64,000 nucleotides of DNA from Streptococcus oralis (GCF_004127215.1 NZ_QEWJ01000004.1:1-64000), one strand, 5' to 3'; counted from the stretch's first letter, positions 39,956 through 52,912 are shown. Notes: generated from the letters alone by a model not told the origin. Translations and numbers: made by a program.

Positions 39956-40382
39956 CTACTTCTCTCTTCATGATAATGGCGTTCTCGACTGGGTCATGGT
40001 AGTAGGCCTTTCGCTCAGCGATAACCGCCATCTTTTTTTTCTTGTAAAATGCTTGCGCTCGGTGATTTGACTTTCTAACTTCGAGGAAAAGCTCCTTATC
40101 TGTCGGCAATTGAGCAAACAAGGCTGACGCAATTCCCTGACCCTGATAGGCGTTTTTGACAGCGATTTGTAGGACTTCTGCCTCAAAGAGATTCTCCTGA
40201 ACGGCTAGAAATCCAATCACTTCTGCTCCATCATAAGCCAGAGCATACCAAGTCTGGTCTTGGGACAGGTCTGCTTGGATTTGCTCCAAAGTCCACGGGC
40301 TGACTGAGTAAACATCTGTCATGACTGCGTAGATAGCCTGAGCCAAGTCAGGCCGCTGTTGGATTCGTCTGATCTCTATCAT
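39945..40382 (-). CDS. rimI: Ribosomal protein alanine N-acetyltransferase RimI
   Basis: The 145-residue GNAT acetyltransferase has the acetyl-CoA pyrophosphate loop QGQGIASAL and the terminal [16 protein letters not shown] motif of RimI. It acetylates the N-terminal alanine of ribosomal protein bS18 in Escherichia coli. It overlaps tsaB upstream by 4 bases and tsaD downstream. Confidence 0.92.
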   Translation of the reverse strand: MIEIRRIQQRPDLAQAIYAVMTDVYSVSPWTLEQIQADLSQDQTWYALAYDGAEVIGFLAVQENLFEAEVLQIAVKNAYQGQGIASALFAQLPTDKELFLEVRKSNHRAQAFYKKKKMAVIAERKAYYHDPVENAIIMKREVDEG

Positions 40383-41062
40383 AGGCGTTTAATGTAGGAC
40401 TGGCCAGACTCGGTGTGGTTCTTGAGCCAGTTTTCCTCGGCTTCAACACGTTTGAGATAGTTGGGCACAAAGTCGTGTAAGGAGTCTGCTTCCTTGTCCC
40501 ACGCCCAAAGAGCTAGATTAGCTGCATTTGGCAAGATTTCTTGGTAGTTAGCTTGTGGCAAGCATTCTTTTATTTGTTCCACAAAGGCACCAACTTCTCC
40601 GACAAAGGTTACCTGTTCAGCATCCTTGACCTGCTCTAACACTTCCGCAAAAGACAGGTGCGCTTCTGGCAAGACAGGTTGGGCATTTTCATAAAATCCT
40701 GCGTAAACATTGTTGCGACGTGCGTCCATAACAGGAACCACCAAGCCTTCTTGCTGAGTCGGCACCAAAGCCAAGAGGCTAGACATGCCAACCAACTCGA
40801 TGTTCAGGGTATGAGCCAAGGTCTTGGCAGTTGCTACCGCAATTCGCAAACCAGTATAACTACCTGGCCCTTCCGCCACCACGATTCGGTCCAAATCCTT
40901 AGGCGTCCAATCCAGACTCGCCATCAAAAAATCAATGGCAGGCATGAGGGTGATGCTGTGGTTTTTCTTGATATTGATCGTGGTCTCGGCAAGAACTTGC
41001 TTGTCCTCTAAAATGGCTAGAGAAAGAGCCTTGCTGGACGTATCAAAAGCTAATACTTTCAT
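40379..41062 (-). CDS. tsaB: tRNA t6A biosynthesis protein TsaB
   Basis: The 227-residue protein is the TsaD paralogue that forms the scaffold of the t6A complex. It begins with the ASKHA phosphate motif FDTSSKALSLAI and has EGPGSYTGLRI but lacks the HxxxH metal motif of TsaD, as expected for TsaB. First gene of the operon. Confidence 0.94.
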   Translation of the reverse strand: MKVLAFDTSSKALSLAILEDKQVLAETTINIKKNHSITLMPAIDFLMASLDWTPKDLDRIVVAEGPGSYTGLRIAVATAKTLAHTLNIELVGMSSLLALVPTQQEGLVVPVMDARRNNVYAGFYENAQPVLPEAHLSFAEVLEQVKDAEQVTFVGEVGAFVEQIKECLPQANYQEILPNAANLALWAWDKEADSLHDFVPNYLKRVEAEENWLKNHTESGQSYIKRL

Positions 41063-41260
41063 AATACATTCCTATCTTTTGGTCTGCTTACTATTATACT
41101 ACAAAAGCCGACGCATGGGAATTTTCTTTGCCCCAAACAAAAAAGACCTGCCAGTAAATGAGTAGCAAGGTGCAAAAAGTTTTTTAGATTTTCTTATTTT
41201 TTCGAATAGAATAAGTGAAGGATAAAAAGGAAGGCTTTTCGTAAGAAATTTGGATCAATT

Positions 41261-41449
41261 ATGCTAGATAAAAGACACATTTTTAGAAGAGTAAATTTTA
41301 TTCTCTTCATCTCTTACAGTTTGCTCATCATTTTCAATGATTTAAACATCATCGTTACACCCTTACCAGTTGATTCATCTGTTTGCATTGTTTTCTTTTT
41401 ATGTTTTAACTCGATTATCGATGCGAGAGATCATCATCGTAAGAATTAA
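41261..41449 (+). CDS. Possible small membrane protein
   Basis: The 62-residue frame encodes one or two hydrophobic stretches (FILFISYSLLIIF and CIVFFLCF) with basic ends. The ribosome site is weak (TTGGATC). A strong terminator lies just downstream, which supports a real transcript. No family recognised. Confidence 0.45.
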   Translation: MLDKRHIFRRVNFILFISYSLLIIFNDLNIIVTPLPVDSSVCIVFFLCFNSIIDARDHHRKN

Positions 41450-41458
41450 GATATCACC

Positions 41459-41507
41459 TGAAAATAGAAAAGTCCGCCCCTTTATCAAGATGGGGTGGAT
41501 TTTCTCT
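41459..41507. terminator. Terminator between two convergent small genes
   Basis: AAAGTCCGCCCC and GGGGTGGATTTT pair around a loop of about 11 bases with T-rich flanks, between the convergent genes at 41261-41449 and 41530-41745. Confidence 0.7.
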
Positions 41508-41529
41508 ATATTTAGATGAGTACTGGAGC

Positions 41530-41745
41530 TTAAGCATTTAAACCAAAGTAAAAAACAAACCAGACAACATAGGTGACAAGAAGGAGAAAAATTGAATAGA
41601 GTGTCACAAAAGCAAGCTTCCAAAGGAATTTTGTTTTGCGGTGTTCTAGATACGTAAAAATAAGATTTCCACCATATACACAGGCTGCAAAAACTATAAA
41701 CATCAAGAGGCGAACCCCAATCGCAAATTCAAACAAACTAAACAT
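41530..41745 (-). CDS. Small membrane protein of unknown function
   Basis: The 71-residue protein has two hydrophobic helices (about residues 10-30 and 42-66). A good AAGGAGG site precedes the ATG, and a terminator follows. I do not recognise a family; a small protein at this place also occurs in pneumococcus as I recall. Confidence 0.65.
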   Translation of the reverse strand: MFSLFEFAIGVRLLMFIVFAACVYGGNLIFTYLEHRKTKFLWKLAFVTLYSIFLLLVTYVVWFVFYFGLNA

Positions 41746-42035
41746 TCTTGATCCTCCTTGTTTTAAAAGCTATAGGGAATATTCCCGTCCATGAACTTCC
41801 CTTTCTCTTTTCATTATAACACCTTATTGCTATCCGACCAAGCCCTACTCATCTTTTTGCTTCCTCTTTCCCTCAAGACTTTCTCATTTTCCGTCTTTTA
41901 CTAATTTTTCATTTTATGGTATAATTGAAATAATTGTAACGAATCAAGGTCAATCTAGACACAAAATGGAATGAAATCAAGCAAATCTCTACTAAAAGTT
42001 TGGAATAAGCTGACCTGTAAATAGAAAGGAACTAT

Positions 42036-42269
42036 ATGATTTACAAAGTTTTTTATCAAGAAACAAAAGAACGTAGCCCACGTCGTGAAACAACACGCTC
42101 ACTTTACCTAGACATCGATGCCAACTCAGAACTTGAGGGGCGTATCGCTGCTCGCCAACTTGTCGAAGAAAACCGCCCAGAGTACAACATCGAATTTATC
42201 GAACTCTTGTCTGACAAATTGCTAGATTACGAAAAAGAAACTGGCGCTTTCGAAATCACGGAGTTCTAA
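42036..42269 (+). CDS. rpoY: RNA polymerase epsilon subunit RpoY
   Basis: The 77-residue acidic protein matches the Firmicutes RNA polymerase epsilon subunit (formerly YkzG) in length and in the N-terminal [21 protein letters not shown] segment. It binds the polymerase core and is usually encoded directly before RNase J1, as here (1-base gap). Confidence 0.95.
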   Translation: MIYKVFYQETKERSPRRETTRSLYLDIDANSELEGRIAARQLVEENRPEYNIEFIELLSDKLLDYEKETGAFEITEF

Positions 42270-42270
42270 T

Positions 42271-43953
42271 ATGGCCTACACTCTTAAACCTGAAGAAGTC
42301 GGCGTTTTTGCCATCGGTGGTCTGGGAGAAATCGGGAAAAACACTTACGGAATTGAATACCAAGACGAGATTATCATCGTCGATGCTGGGATTAAATTCC
42401 CAGAAGATGACTTGCTGGGTATCGACTATGTCATTCCTGATTACTCTTACATCGTGGACAATATCGACCGCGTCAAGGCTGTCTTGATCACACACGGACA
42501 CGAGGACCACATTGGTGGGATTCCTTTCCTGCTCAAGCAAGCAAATGTCCCTATCTACGCTGGACCACTTGCCTTAGCTTTGATCCGTGGAAAACTCGAA
42601 GAACACGGTCTCTTGCGCAACGCCAAACTTTACGAAATCAACCACAACACTGAGTTGACCTTTAAAAACCTCAAGGCAACTTTCTTTAGAACCACTCACT
42701 CCATTCCAGAGCCTTTGGGGATTGTCATTCATACTCCTCAAGGGAAAATCGTTTGTACGGGTGACTTTAAGTTTGACTTCACTCCAGTTGGAGAACCTGC
42801 AGACTTGCACCGGATGGCAGCCCTTGGTGAAGAAGGCGTGCTCTGCCTCCTCTCTGACTCGACAAATGCAGAAGTCCCAACCTTTACCAACTCTGAAAAA
42901 GTCGTTGGTCAGTCCATCATGAAGATCATTCAAGGTATTGAAGGACGCATCATCTTTGCATCCTTTGCTTCAAATATCTTCCGTCTCCAGCAAGCAACGG
43001 ATGCTGCTGTTAAGACTGGACGCAAGATTGCTGTCTTTGGTCGTTCTATGGAAAAGGCCATTGTCAATGGGATCGAGCTTGGCTACATCAAAGCTCCTAA
43101 GGGAACCTTTATCGAGCCAAATGAAATCAAAGACTATCCTGCAGGCGAGGTTCTTATCCTCTGTACAGGTAGTCAAGGGGAGCCGATGGCAGCCCTCTCT
43201 CGTATCGCTAATGGAACTCATCGTCAGGTGCAACTCCAACCCGGCGATACCGTTATCTTCTCTTCAAGTCCAATCCCTGGAAATACGACTAGCGTCAACA
43301 AGCTGATTAACATCATTTCAGAAGCTGGTGTTGAAGTTATCCACGGTAAAATCAACAATATCCACACCTCTGGACACGGTGGTCAGCAAGAGCAAAAACT
43401 CATGCTCCGCTTGATCAAGCCCAAATACTTCATGCCTGTCCATGGTGAATACCGTATGCAGAAAGTCCATGCTGGACTAGCGGTGGATACTGGTGTCGAG
43501 AAGGACAACATCTTTATCATGAGCAATGGTGATGTGCTTGCCCTTACTGCTAACTCTGCTCGTATCGCAGGCCATTTCAACGCCCAAGACATCTATGTCG
43601 ATGGAAATCGTATCGGTGAAATCGGTGCGGCTGTCCTCAAAGACCGTAGAGATCTATCTGAAGATGGTGTCGTTCTAGCAGTCGCAACTGTTGACTTCAA
43701 GTCTAAAATGATCTTGTCTGGGCCTGATATCCTCAGCCGCGGCTTTGTCTACATGAGAGAATCTGGAGACTTGATTCGCCAAAGCCAGCGCATCCTCTTC
43801 AATGCAATTCGTATCGCATTGAAAAATAAGGACGCCAGCATACAATCCGTCAATGGTGCTATTGTCAACGCCATTCGTCCTTTCCTCTATGAAAATACAG
43901 AACGTGAACCAATCATCATCCCGATGATCCTCACACCAGATGAAGAAGAATAA
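42271..43953 (+). CDS. rnjA: Ribonuclease J1
   Basis: The 560-residue beta-CASP metallo-beta-lactamase is a 5'-3' exonuclease and endonuclease for RNA turnover. The zinc motif [10 protein letters not shown] is near residue 72, with TGDFKFDF and STNAE further in. The beta-CASP domain and a C-terminal dimerisation domain follow. Length is typical. It is co-transcribed with rpoY. Confidence 0.96.
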   Translation: MAYTLKPEEVGVFAIGGLGEIGKNTYGIEYQDEIIIVDAGIKFPEDDLLGIDYVIPDYSYIVDNIDRVKAVLITHGHEDHIGGIPFLLKQANVPIYAGPLALALIRGKLEEHGLLRNAKLYEINHNTELTFKNLKATFFRTTHSIPEPLGIVIHTPQGKIVCTGDFKFDFTPVGEPADLHRMAALGEEGVLCLLSDSTNAEVPTFTNSEKVVGQSIMKIIQGIEGRIIFASFASNIFRLQQATDAAVKTGRKIAVFGRSMEKAIVNGIELGYIKAPKGTFIEPNEIKDYPAGEVLILCTGSQGEPMAALSRIANGTHRQVQLQPGDTVIFSSSPIPGNTTSVNKLINIISEAGVEVIHGKINNIHTSGHGGQQEQKLMLRLIKPKYFMPVHGEYRMQKVHAGLAVDTGVEKDNIFIMSNGDVLALTANSARIAGHFNAQDIYVDGNRIGEIGAAVLKDRRDLSEDGVVLAVATVDFKSKMILSGPDILSRGFVYMRESGDLIRQSQRILFNAIRIALKNKDASIQSVNGAIVNAIRPFLYENTEREPIIIPMILTPDEEE

Positions 43954-43969
43954 ATCATCCCTCACCCAT

Positions 43970-44024
43970 GAAGCACACCCCAAAAAGTAAGAGTAAAATC
44001 CAACTTTTGGGGTGTGCTTCATTA
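43970..44024 (+). terminator. Terminator after rnjA
   Basis: GAAGCACACCCCAAAA and TTTTGGGGTGTGCTTC form a perfect 16-bp stem followed by ATTATTG, about 16 bases after the stop. Confidence 0.75.
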
Positions 44025-44046
44025 TTGTGTGAGCTTTATTTAAGTA

Positions 44047-44081
44047 AAAATTCCTGAGGACTATCAGTTCCTCAGGAATTT
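44047..44081. terminator. Second hairpin downstream of rnjA
   Basis: AAATTCCTGAGGA and TCCTCAGGAATTT form a perfect 13-bp stem with a short loop, 23 bases after the first terminator. It may serve the minus-strand genes to its right. Confidence 0.6.
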
Positions 44082-44150
44082 GATGTGCTTATGCACCACA
44101 TCTTCGTTATTCTAGTCTGTTATATTTTTTCTTTTATTTTTATAAAGTAG

Positions 44151-44737
44151 TTAACTGTAAGTTCTCAACTCGGTCCAAACATTTTTATTACTAAATGTCT
44201 TAATTCGTCCAGCTGGACGCCATTCATTAGTTCCTTGATATTTAACCTCTAATTTATAAATATTAACTGTAAAAGAAGCTTTCAAAACTATATAACCATA
44301 TTTATAAGGTGGAACAAAATGAGTAGCTGCGCTTCCATAAGTAAAACCTATTCCATACTCAGAAGAAGAAAAACTTTGTCCTGATGATATTGACACACTA
44401 GCTCCTGAGCTCCCCCATAAACAGTATAAGAAACTCGTCCAGAAACCGCTGTATCACGGTAAGAGCTGAGGTATGTTCTACGGACACTACTCACTCCATA
44501 AGAACGGAATGAACTTGCATTAGAAGACGTTATATTTCTAGATTTTAAAAATTGTTCTCTAGTTTCTAAATTTTCAAACTCATAAATTACTCCAGTTTTA
44601 TTTTCTTTTAATACCAACTCTGATATCACTTCAAAATCAGGACTTGGAATAGTATCTGCTTTGACGTCTAAAAATATTCCAAAAGTGAGCAAGCTAAACA
44701 ACAATAAGAATATCAACTTAAGTTTGTTCCTATCCAA
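44151..44737 (-). pseudogene. Secreted protein gene broken by an 8-bp duplication
   Basis: Two frames together encode one exported protein of about 192 residues: a signal peptide (KLIFLLLFSLLTFGIFLDVKA) then a mature domain rich in Ser, Tyr and Val. The reading frame changes at 44400-44413, where AGCTCC occurs twice separated by TG. Removing one 8-bp copy restores a continuous frame reading TVYGGASVSISSGQS. As read, translation stops at 44348 after 129 residues. I do not recognise the family. A small membrane protein gene lies directly upstream. Confidence 0.75.
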
Positions 44738-44781
44738 TCTCCATTCTAACTAGAAAATCGAATACTAAAAATAAAACGATA

Positions 44782-45015
44782 TTATTTTTTTAAACTCTTA
44801 AAAATCATAATCACCCCTACCGCCATTCCTAAAGATGGAACTGGACGCCACAACAAACTCCAAAATATAGATTGTATTTTTAACATTAGCTCGTCATCAG
44901 CTACATGGTAAGGATTTATATGGAAAAGCAAAAAAGAGCAACATATGACCAAAACACCACATAGAAATAAGATATCTGGATTTATTTTTCTAATTTTAAT
45001 CAGCTCCTTCCACAA
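44782..45015 (-). CDS. Small membrane protein of unknown function
   Basis: The 77-residue protein has two hydrophobic helices (about residues 15-32 and 52-71). It precedes the broken secreted-protein gene by 44 bases on the same strand, so the two may form a unit. AAGGAGC precedes the ATG. No family recognised. Confidence 0.6.
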   Translation of the reverse strand: MWKELIKIRKINPDILFLCGVLVICCSFLLFHINPYHVADDELMLKIQSIFWSLLWRPVPSLGMAVGVIMIFKSLKK

Positions 45016-45793
45016 TACTTTATTTTTTCAAAAAATGGGAACTTCTTATAGAGAGAAGTGTCTTTTTATTCGTGATAAGATGCAAAGACTAGGGTTAGTG
45101 TAACGATGTCGAAAACTAAAATCCACTCAAAGAATCTTAGGCGAGACAATCGTTTCAGCTACCAAGTAATAGGTACTAATCTCTGATCAACCTCCGCAAC
45201 TACATTTGAAATTTGTATATATCTGCCAATTTTGAAAGTATAAAGTATAAACTAAAATACGAATAGTGTATTCAGCAAAACAACTACTGACAAACTCCTC
45301 CTTTCTAGTTTAGCTAAATTCTTTTGTTAACGCTTTCATTTTATCATAAAATAATTTTAATGTCAAATTTATTTATAAATATAGTTCTATAAATAATAAT
45401 AAGTAACAGATTCTCCTATAGTCAATATTCCCCATCACTATCATTACTTTTACAACTATCAATCTCAAGTCAACATTTCTTCTATCAAAATTATATTTAC
45501 TCATCATTTTAAATGTTTTAATAATAATTTATCGGTAGCATAAAAGATTTCTTTTAATCAAATATTTAAATATGCAATAAAAAACTAGAGTCCATTAACA
45601 AAACAGCCCCGTCTTCGGAGCTGTTTTTCTCTATGCTTTCTTTTGAGATTGAAACTCAATAAAAATCGAAATCAGACTAGAAGGCTAGGCAAAAGCATAA
45701 CTCAAGTTAGCTCCCATAGTTCGGGGAACTATGGGAGGTTGTAGATGAATCAAAGCCAAGCTTTGAACTCATTCGTAAGAAGCCGACGACGTA
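45016..45793. other. Long AT-rich intergenic region
   Basis: No supported gene in about 780 bases. A GGAGG sequence near 45300 on the minus strand is followed by about 50 open codons without a start. The middle part (45330-45580) is over 75% A+T with no structure I can define. A terminator and a BOX-like repeat at the right end are listed separately. Confidence 0.5.
45601..45627. terminator. Terminator in the mnmG downstream region
   Basis: AAACAGC-C-CCG and CGG-A-GCTGTTT pair around TCTT with T-runs on both strands. It probably ends transcripts from mnmG on the minus strand. Confidence 0.7.
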
Positions 45794-45822
45794 TCATTTT
45801 GATTTTTGAAGAGTTTTAGAAA
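45651..45822. repeat. BOX-like repeat, copy 1
   Basis: The segment begins ACTCAATAAAAATC, contains CTAGAAGGCTAG, a central perfect inverted repeat CCATAGTTC/GAACTATGG flanked by GCTC and GAGGTTGTAGAT, then CAAAGCCAAGCTTTGAA, and ends TTTTTGAAGAGTTTTA. This order follows the pneumococcal BOX element as I remember it. Its right end overlaps the last codons of mnmG. A second copy lies at 49968-50122. Confidence 0.6.
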
Positions 45823-47707
45823 TACTACGATTTTTACCTTCAAGATAGACCATCAAAATAGAAATATCTGCTGGATTCACTCCCGAAATACGGCTTGCTT
45901 GGCCGATAGTTTCTGGATTGATGAGTTTGAACTTCTGACGGGCTTCTGTCGCAATCGAGTCAATATCATCCCAGTCGATATTGGCTGGAATCCGTTTTTC
46001 TTCCATGCGTTTCATCTTGGCAACCTGATCCATGGCTTTGGAAATATAGCCTTCGTACTTGATCTCTGTTTCAATCAATTCGATAATCTTGTCATCCAAG
46101 TCCTCGGCAGCTGGCCCTATGAAGGCCACCACATCTTGGTAAGAAACTTCTGGACGGCGAAGGAATTCCTTGGCTGTAACCGCATCTGTCAACGGCTTGA
46201 AGCCCATCTCCTCAACCTTAGCATTAGTTTCCTTGACTGGCTTGAGTTTGATGCTGTCGAGACGCTTCATCTCATTGTCAAATTGATTTTTCTTGATTTC
46301 AAAACGAGCCCAGCGTTCATCATCCACAAGCCCAATCTCGCGTCCCATCTCTGTCAAACGCATATCGGCATTGTCATGACGGAGGATGAGGCGGTATTCA
46401 GCTCGACTGGTCAAGAGACGGTAGGGTTCAATGGTTCCCTTGGTCACCAAGTCATCAATCATGACCCCAATATAGCCGTCGCTGCGCTTCAAAATCAACT
46501 CAGGCTTGCCTTGGATTTTTAGAGCCGCATTGATACCCGCGATAATCCCTTGGCCAGCAGCTTCTTCGTAACCTGACGTTCCATTTGTCTGACCAGCTGT
46601 GAAAAGTCCTGAGATTTTCTTGGTTTCCAAAGTCGCACGCAACTGGTGTGGCAAGACCATGTCGTACTCAATGGCATAACCTGTTCGCATCATCTCTGCA
46701 TTTTCCAACCCTTTGATAGAATGAACCAAGTCACGTTGGACATCCTCAGGTAAACTGGTTGAAAGACCCTGGACATAGACTTCCTCTGTATTGCGTCCTT
46801 CTGGCTCAAGGAAGAGTTGGTGACGTTCCTTGTCCGCAAAGCGAACAATCTTGTCCTCAATCGACGGACAGTAACGAGGTCCCACACCCTTAACCACACC
46901 TGTAAACATAGGCGCACGATGGAGGTTGTTTTGGATAATCTCATGGCTGGTGCCGTTGGTGTAGGTCAACCAGCATGGCACTTGATCCTTGACATAGTCC
47001 TCATCACGTGAAGTATATGAGAAGTGATTTGGCGCTTCGTCCCCTGGCTGAATCTCTGTCACGTCGTAATTGATAGAAGAAGCCTTGACACGTGGAGGGG
47101 TTCCTGTCTTGAAACGACCGATTTCGAGGCCCAGTTCCTTGAGATTATCAGCTAGGTTAATCGAAGCCAGACTGTGGTTAGGACCTGACGAATACTTGAG
47201 GTCTCCGATTATGATTTCCCCACGGAGTGCAGTCCCTGTCGTCACGATAACAGCCTTGACAGCATACTCTTGATGGGTCGCTGTACGAACACCGACAACC
47301 TTGCCATCTTCCACCAAAATCTCATCAATCATGGTTTGACGAAGGGTCAGATTCTCTTGATTTTCAACTGTCTTGCGCATCTCCTTAGAGTAAAGCTCCT
47401 TGTCAGCTTGCGCACGAAGGGCACGGACAGCTGGCCCTTTCCCTGTGTTGAGCATCTTCATCTGGATGTAAGTTTTGTCAATGTTCTTGGCCATTTCCCC
47501 ACCAAGTGCATCCACTTCACGCACGACAATCCCCTTGGCAGAACCACCGATAGAAGGGTTACAAGGCATGAAAGCCAGCATTTCAATGTTGATGGTCGCA
47601 AGCAAGACCTTACAACCCATACGGCTGGCAGCCAAGGAAGCCTCGACCCCAGCGTGCCCCGCACCGATTACAATAATATCGTATTCTTCTGTAAAATTAT
47701 AAGTCAT
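45794..47707 (-). CDS. mnmG: tRNA uridine 5-carboxymethylaminomethyl modification enzyme MnmG
   Basis: The 637-residue flavoprotein works with MnmE to modify U34 of tRNAs reading NNA/NNG codons. The N-terminal FAD motif is [17 protein letters not shown], with [11 protein letters not shown] and the C-terminal MnmE-binding helices ending [11 protein letters not shown]. It overlaps the downstream end of the upstream NUDIX gene by 11 bases; mnmA, another U34 modification gene, lies close upstream. The last codons lie inside a BOX-like repeat. Confidence 0.96.
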   Translation of the reverse strand: MTYNFTEEYDIIVIGAGHAGVEASLAASRMGCKVLLATINIEMLAFMPCNPSIGGSAKGIVVREVDALGGEMAKNIDKTYIQMKMLNTGKGPAVRALRAQADKELYSKEMRKTVENQENLTLRQTMIDEILVEDGKVVGVRTATHQEYAVKAVIVTTGTALRGEIIIGDLKYSSGPNHSLASINLADNLKELGLEIGRFKTGTPPRVKASSINYDVTEIQPGDEAPNHFSYTSRDEDYVKDQVPCWLTYTNGTSHEIIQNNLHRAPMFTGVVKGVGPRYCPSIEDKIVRFADKERHQLFLEPEGRNTEEVYVQGLSTSLPEDVQRDLVHSIKGLENAEMMRTGYAIEYDMVLPHQLRATLETKKISGLFTAGQTNGTSGYEEAAGQGIIAGINAALKIQGKPELILKRSDGYIGVMIDDLVTKGTIEPYRLLTSRAEYRLILRHDNADMRLTEMGREIGLVDDERWARFEIKKNQFDNEMKRLDSIKLKPVKETNAKVEEMGFKPLTDAVTAKEFLRRPEVSYQDVVAFIGPAAEDLDDKIIELIETEIKYEGYISKAMDQVAKMKRMEEKRIPANIDWDDIDSIATEARQKFKLINPETIGQASRISGVNPADISILMVYLEGKNRSISKTLQKSK

Positions 47708-48128
47708 TTCTTAACCTTTCAAAAATTTCTCGCAAATAAGGAACTAACTTCTCCTCCTCTAGAGCTTGATCCATAGTAACCCATTTAAAGTGTGTATGCT
47801 CTTCAGGATCTAATCTGATAATTGGCTTCTCCTCAACCCACTCTGCTTTATAAACTAAGCGAGTAAAGACCGTATCCTTAGAGGTATCCAGTTGACTATC
47901 TTCGTGAAGAAGTTTGAGCGAACTGCTATCTAGCCTAACTCCCGCTTCTTCAATGCATTCTCTAAGAGCTCCATCTCGCGGAAGTTCACCCTTTTCAACC
48001 CCGCCACCAGGAATATCCCAGTAAGTCGGATAAACGTTGGGTTCTCCTCTTTTAATTTCCGAACGCTGAATGAGTAAATAATCACCACCACTATGAACAA
48101 GTACATGGGCAATAAGCTTAACCATCAT
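47697..48128 (-). CDS. NUDIX hydrolase
   Basis: The 143-residue protein has a NUDIX box, [20 protein letters not shown] and following residues, that binds Mg2+ and the diphosphate of a nucleotide-like substrate. The substrate is unknown; small single-domain members often clean up oxidised or unusual nucleoside diphosphates. It overlaps mnmG by 11 bases and follows a second NUDIX gene by 8 bases. Confidence 0.88.
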   Translation of the reverse strand: MMVKLIAHVLVHSGGDYLLIQRSEIKRGEPNVYPTYWDIPGGGVEKGELPRDGALRECIEEAGVRLDSSSLKLLHEDSQLDTSKDTVFTRLVYKAEWVEEKPIIRLDPEEHTHFKWVTMDQALEEEKLVPYLREIFERLRNDL

Positions 48129-48136
48129 TTTCTCTC

Positions 48137-48592
48137 CTATTCTTCAAGATGAATGTGTTTTAGTTGGTCGTCCCAATTTGGTAGGGCTGTTTTTAAAAAG
48201 GCTGGAACTAGCTGGATATTCTGGAGCTGGTCCAAATCAATCCACTCACAAGGCTGCGGTTTTTCGTCTTCCTGCATGGTCAACGGGGCATCCTCCAGCA
48301 AGTCTACCAAATAATGAAATTCGATGTTGTGATAGGAAACACCGTCTTGTTCAAAACGATTCTCAACTACAAAGGCTAGTCGCCCAGCTTGAGCTTTGAC
48401 ACCTAGTTCTTCCCTCACTTCACGGACTATCGCTTCTTCCGTGCTTTCATTGACTTGGATCGCACCACCAATAGTGTAAAAGTAATCGCCTTCTTTTGTA
48501 ACCAAAAGCTGATTATTTTGAACAATCAAGGCTGTCGCCCGAACACCAAAGACCGTGTTCCCCACTTTGGTCCGAAAGTCTTGTTGAGTCAT
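48137..48592 (-). CDS. NUDIX hydrolase
   Basis: The 151-residue protein has a NUDIX box beginning GGAIQVNESTEEAIVREVRE. Substrate unknown. The ATG at 48592 follows AAAGGAT and removes nine unconserved residues of the longer frame. The two neighbouring NUDIX genes and mnmG look like one operon; their sequences are not close duplicates. Confidence 0.85.
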   Translation of the reverse strand: MTQQDFRTKVGNTVFGVRATALIVQNNQLLVTKEGDYFYTIGGAIQVNESTEEAIVREVREELGVKAQAGRLAFVVENRFEQDGVSYHNIEFHYLVDLLEDAPLTMQEDEKPQPCEWIDLDQLQNIQLVPAFLKTALPNWDDQLKHIHLEE

Positions 48593-48732
48593 TTTTATCC
48601 TTTCCCTTAAACGACACAAAAACAGTCAAAACTCCAAAGAAGTGCAGGACAAAAAAGCCTGCAACATCCATGAGCTTTGACCATCATTTCTATTGCTTTT
48701 ATTATTGTAGCAAATTGAGAAAATTTGTCAAT

Positions 48733-50281
<1,549 letters not shown>

Positions 50282-51673
50282 TCAATTTTCCCCTTTAAGT
50301 TCTTTCTTCGCTTGTTCTATCTGGTATTTCACTTGCTCAAAGCCGGTTCCTCCTAAGGAATTCCGTCTCTGAACAGCGGTTTCTGGGCGCAAGTAGATAT
50401 AAATATCCTCTTCAATCAAGGGATGGTAGACTTGCAACTCCTCCAAATCCCAATCTTGAATATTTTTACCATGCTTGATAGAGTCTAGAACCAATTTCCC
50501 TACTATTTCATGCGCTTCTCTAAAGGGAAGACCTTTTTCAGCCAAATAATCTGCCAGTTCGGTCGCATTCGAAAAATCATTCTCTGTGGATTGCTGCATT
50601 TTGGCCTTATTAACCTGCATGCTCGATAGCATACCTGCCAACACATCCAGAGAATTTAAAATCGTTTCTACTGTATCAAACATGCCTTCCTTGTCCTCTT
50701 GCAAATCCTTATTGTAAGCCAGAGGCAAAGACTTCATGACGGTCAATAGCCCAAGCAAGTTCCCGTAAACTCGGCCTGTCTTCCCTCGAATCAATTCCGC
50801 CATATCAGGATTTTTCTTCTGGGGCATGATAGATGAACCCGTTGAAAAGCTATCAGACAAGCTAATGTACTGATACTCAAAACTGCACCAATTGATGATT
50901 TCCTCACAAAAACGACTCATATGCATCATCAAAATGCTGGCATTTGACAGAAATTCTAAGATAAAATCACGGTCACTCACTGCGTCCAAGGAATTGGTAT
51001 AGGGTTGTTGGAAACCCAATAAATCACTCGATAATTGACGATCGATTGGAAAAGTTGTCCCCGCTAAGGCAGCCGCACCCAGTGGAGATAGGTCCGTATG
51101 TTTCAAGTTAAATGCAAAGCGCTCGCTATCCCTTTGGAACATATTATAATAAGCCATGAGATGATGGGCAAAACTAATCGGTTGGGCATGTTGCAAATGA
51201 GTATAACCTGGCATGATGGTTTCCACATGTTTTTCAGCCAAATCCAGCAAAACACTGTTCAGATTCGCCAACTTATCCAAGACATGGCCAAGCTGCTCCT
51301 TTAGATATAAGTGCATATCCGTTGCGACTTGGTCATTCCGAGAACGAGCCGTGTGTAGTTTCCCAGCCAGAGGACCAATTTTCTCTGTCAGCAACACTTC
51401 CATATTCATATGAATATCTTCATTTGCAATATCAAAATGAAGCTCTCCTGCCTCTAAATCTCGCAACAAAGCTTGCAGACCATCTTGGATCTGCTCTGCC
51501 TCTTCCAAGCTTAAAATGCCAGTCTGTCCTAGCATTTGAACATGAGCTAGGGAACCCATCAAATCAAATTTTGCCAGCTGGTGGTCAAAAGAAATACTCG
51601 CACCGAACTGTTCTACCCAATCTTCCACAGTGCCTTCAAATCGACCACCCCATAATTTTGTATTTTTCGGCAT
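50282..51673 (-). CDS. argH: Argininosuccinate lyase
   Basis: The 463-residue enzyme splits argininosuccinate into arginine and fumarate. The superfamily signature [12 protein letters not shown] is present near residue 275, with [12 protein letters not shown] earlier. It follows argG by 27 bases and ends the abpA-argG-argH operon. Length is normal. Confidence 0.96.
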   Translation of the reverse strand: MPKNTKLWGGRFEGTVEDWVEQFGASISFDHQLAKFDLMGSLAHVQMLGQTGILSLEEAEQIQDGLQALLRDLEAGELHFDIANEDIHMNMEVLLTEKIGPLAGKLHTARSRNDQVATDMHLYLKEQLGHVLDKLANLNSVLLDLAEKHVETIMPGYTHLQHAQPISFAHHLMAYYNMFQRDSERFAFNLKHTDLSPLGAAALAGTTFPIDRQLSSDLLGFQQPYTNSLDAVSDRDFILEFLSNASILMMHMSRFCEEIINWCSFEYQYISLSDSFSTGSSIMPQKKNPDMAELIRGKTGRVYGNLLGLLTVMKSLPLAYNKDLQEDKEGMFDTVETILNSLDVLAGMLSSMQVNKAKMQQSTENDFSNATELADYLAEKGLPFREAHEIVGKLVLDSIKHGKNIQDWDLEELQVYHPLIEEDIYIYLRPETAVQRRNSLGGTGFEQVKYQIEQAKKELKGEN

Positions 51674-51700
51674 ATCCTGTCGTCCCTTTCTATCGCGTCA

Positions 51701-52897
51701 CTACTCAACATTTTTCTGAACTTCTGAATAAACCTTAGTCGGAAGCCCCCAAAGCTTGATAAATCCAACAGCCGCATCTTGGTCAAAAGTATCCGCACTA
51801 GTATAAGTCGCCAAATTTTCATCGTAAAGAGAATTTGGTGATTTCCGAGCCACTACCTGGGCGTTCCCCTTATAAAGTTTAACTTTTGCAGTTCCATTGA
51901 CAACTTTCTGTGTCTCCTTGATATAGGCAATCAAAGCCTGAGTTGCTGGGCTAAACCACAAGGCATTATAGATGAGATTGGACAACTCATTTTCGATAAT
52001 AGGTTTGAAATGAGCCACTTCTCTCACAAGAGTCAAGTCTTCAATCTCCTTATGAGCTGCCAATAAAGTCACAGCGCCTGGGCACTCATAAATCTCTCTT
52101 GACTTAATACCGACTAGGCGATTTTCCACATGGTCAATACGACCGACACCATGTTTGCCCGCAATTTCATTTAGCTTTTGAATCAAATCCGCTACTTTCA
52201 TCTTCTCACCATTGAGGGAGATGGGCACCCCGCAGCTAAACTCAATGTCAATAAATTCTGGACTGTCTGGTGCCTCTTCCGGCGAAGATGTGATTCCAAA
52301 TGCTTCTTCTGGCGCTTGGTTCCAAGGGTTTTCCAAGACACCACATTCATTTGCACGTCCCCAAAGATTTTGATCGACAGAGTAAGGATTGTCAAGGTCA
52401 GCAGGAACTGGAACACCGTTTTCTTTGGCATATTGGATTTCTTCTTCACGAGACCATTTCCACTCACGAACAGGCGCAACTACTTTTAAATTGGGATTCA
52501 AAGCTGCAATAGAGACTTCAAACCGAACTTGGTCGTTTCCCTTGCCTGTACAACCATGGGCAATTGTGGTTGCCCCCGTCTGATGAGCTATTTCAACGAG
52601 TTTTTTTGAAATAAGAGGGCGACTCAGAGCAGATACCAAGGGATACTTCTGTTCGTAGTAAGCATGTGCCTGAAGAGCCACTAAAACATAGTCATTAGCA
52701 AATTCTTCCTTAACATCAATGACATAAGACTCAACAGCCCCAACCTTGAGAGCTTTATCGTGGATGAACTCCAAATCTTTTCCTTCACCCACATCCATAC
52801 AAACAGCGATTACATCATAGTCTTTTTTTAACCATGTAATAGCAACCGATGTATCCAATCCACCTGAATAGGCTAAAATGACTTTTTCCTTACTCAT
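51701..52897 (-). CDS. argG: Argininosuccinate synthase
   Basis: The 398-residue enzyme joins citrulline and aspartate using ATP. The N-terminal ATP motif AYSGGLDTS and the [13 protein letters not shown] segment identify it. With argH it makes arginine from citrulline; no earlier arginine synthesis genes are seen in the window, so citrulline must come from elsewhere. It follows the binding-protein gene by 15 bases. Confidence 0.96.
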   Translation of the reverse strand: MSKEKVILAYSGGLDTSVAITWLKKDYDVIAVCMDVGEGKDLEFIHDKALKVGAVESYVIDVKEEFANDYVLVALQAHAYYEQKYPLVSALSRPLISKKLVEIAHQTGATTIAHGCTGKGNDQVRFEVSIAALNPNLKVVAPVREWKWSREEEIQYAKENGVPVPADLDNPYSVDQNLWGRANECGVLENPWNQAPEEAFGITSSPEEAPDSPEFIDIEFSCGVPISLNGEKMKVADLIQKLNEIAGKHGVGRIDHVENRLVGIKSREIYECPGAVTLLAAHKEIEDLTLVREVAHFKPIIENELSNLIYNALWFSPATQALIAYIKETQKVVNGTAKVKLYKGNAQVVARKSPNSLYDENLATYTSADTFDQDAAVGFIKLWGLPTKVYSEVQKNVE

Positions 52898-52912
52898 TTC
52901 TCTTCCTTCTTT

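Noticed and set aside
45806-46522. Plus-strand open frame of 238 codons
   Set aside because: It is the antisense of mnmG, caused by codon bias; mnmG itself is fully supported by motifs.
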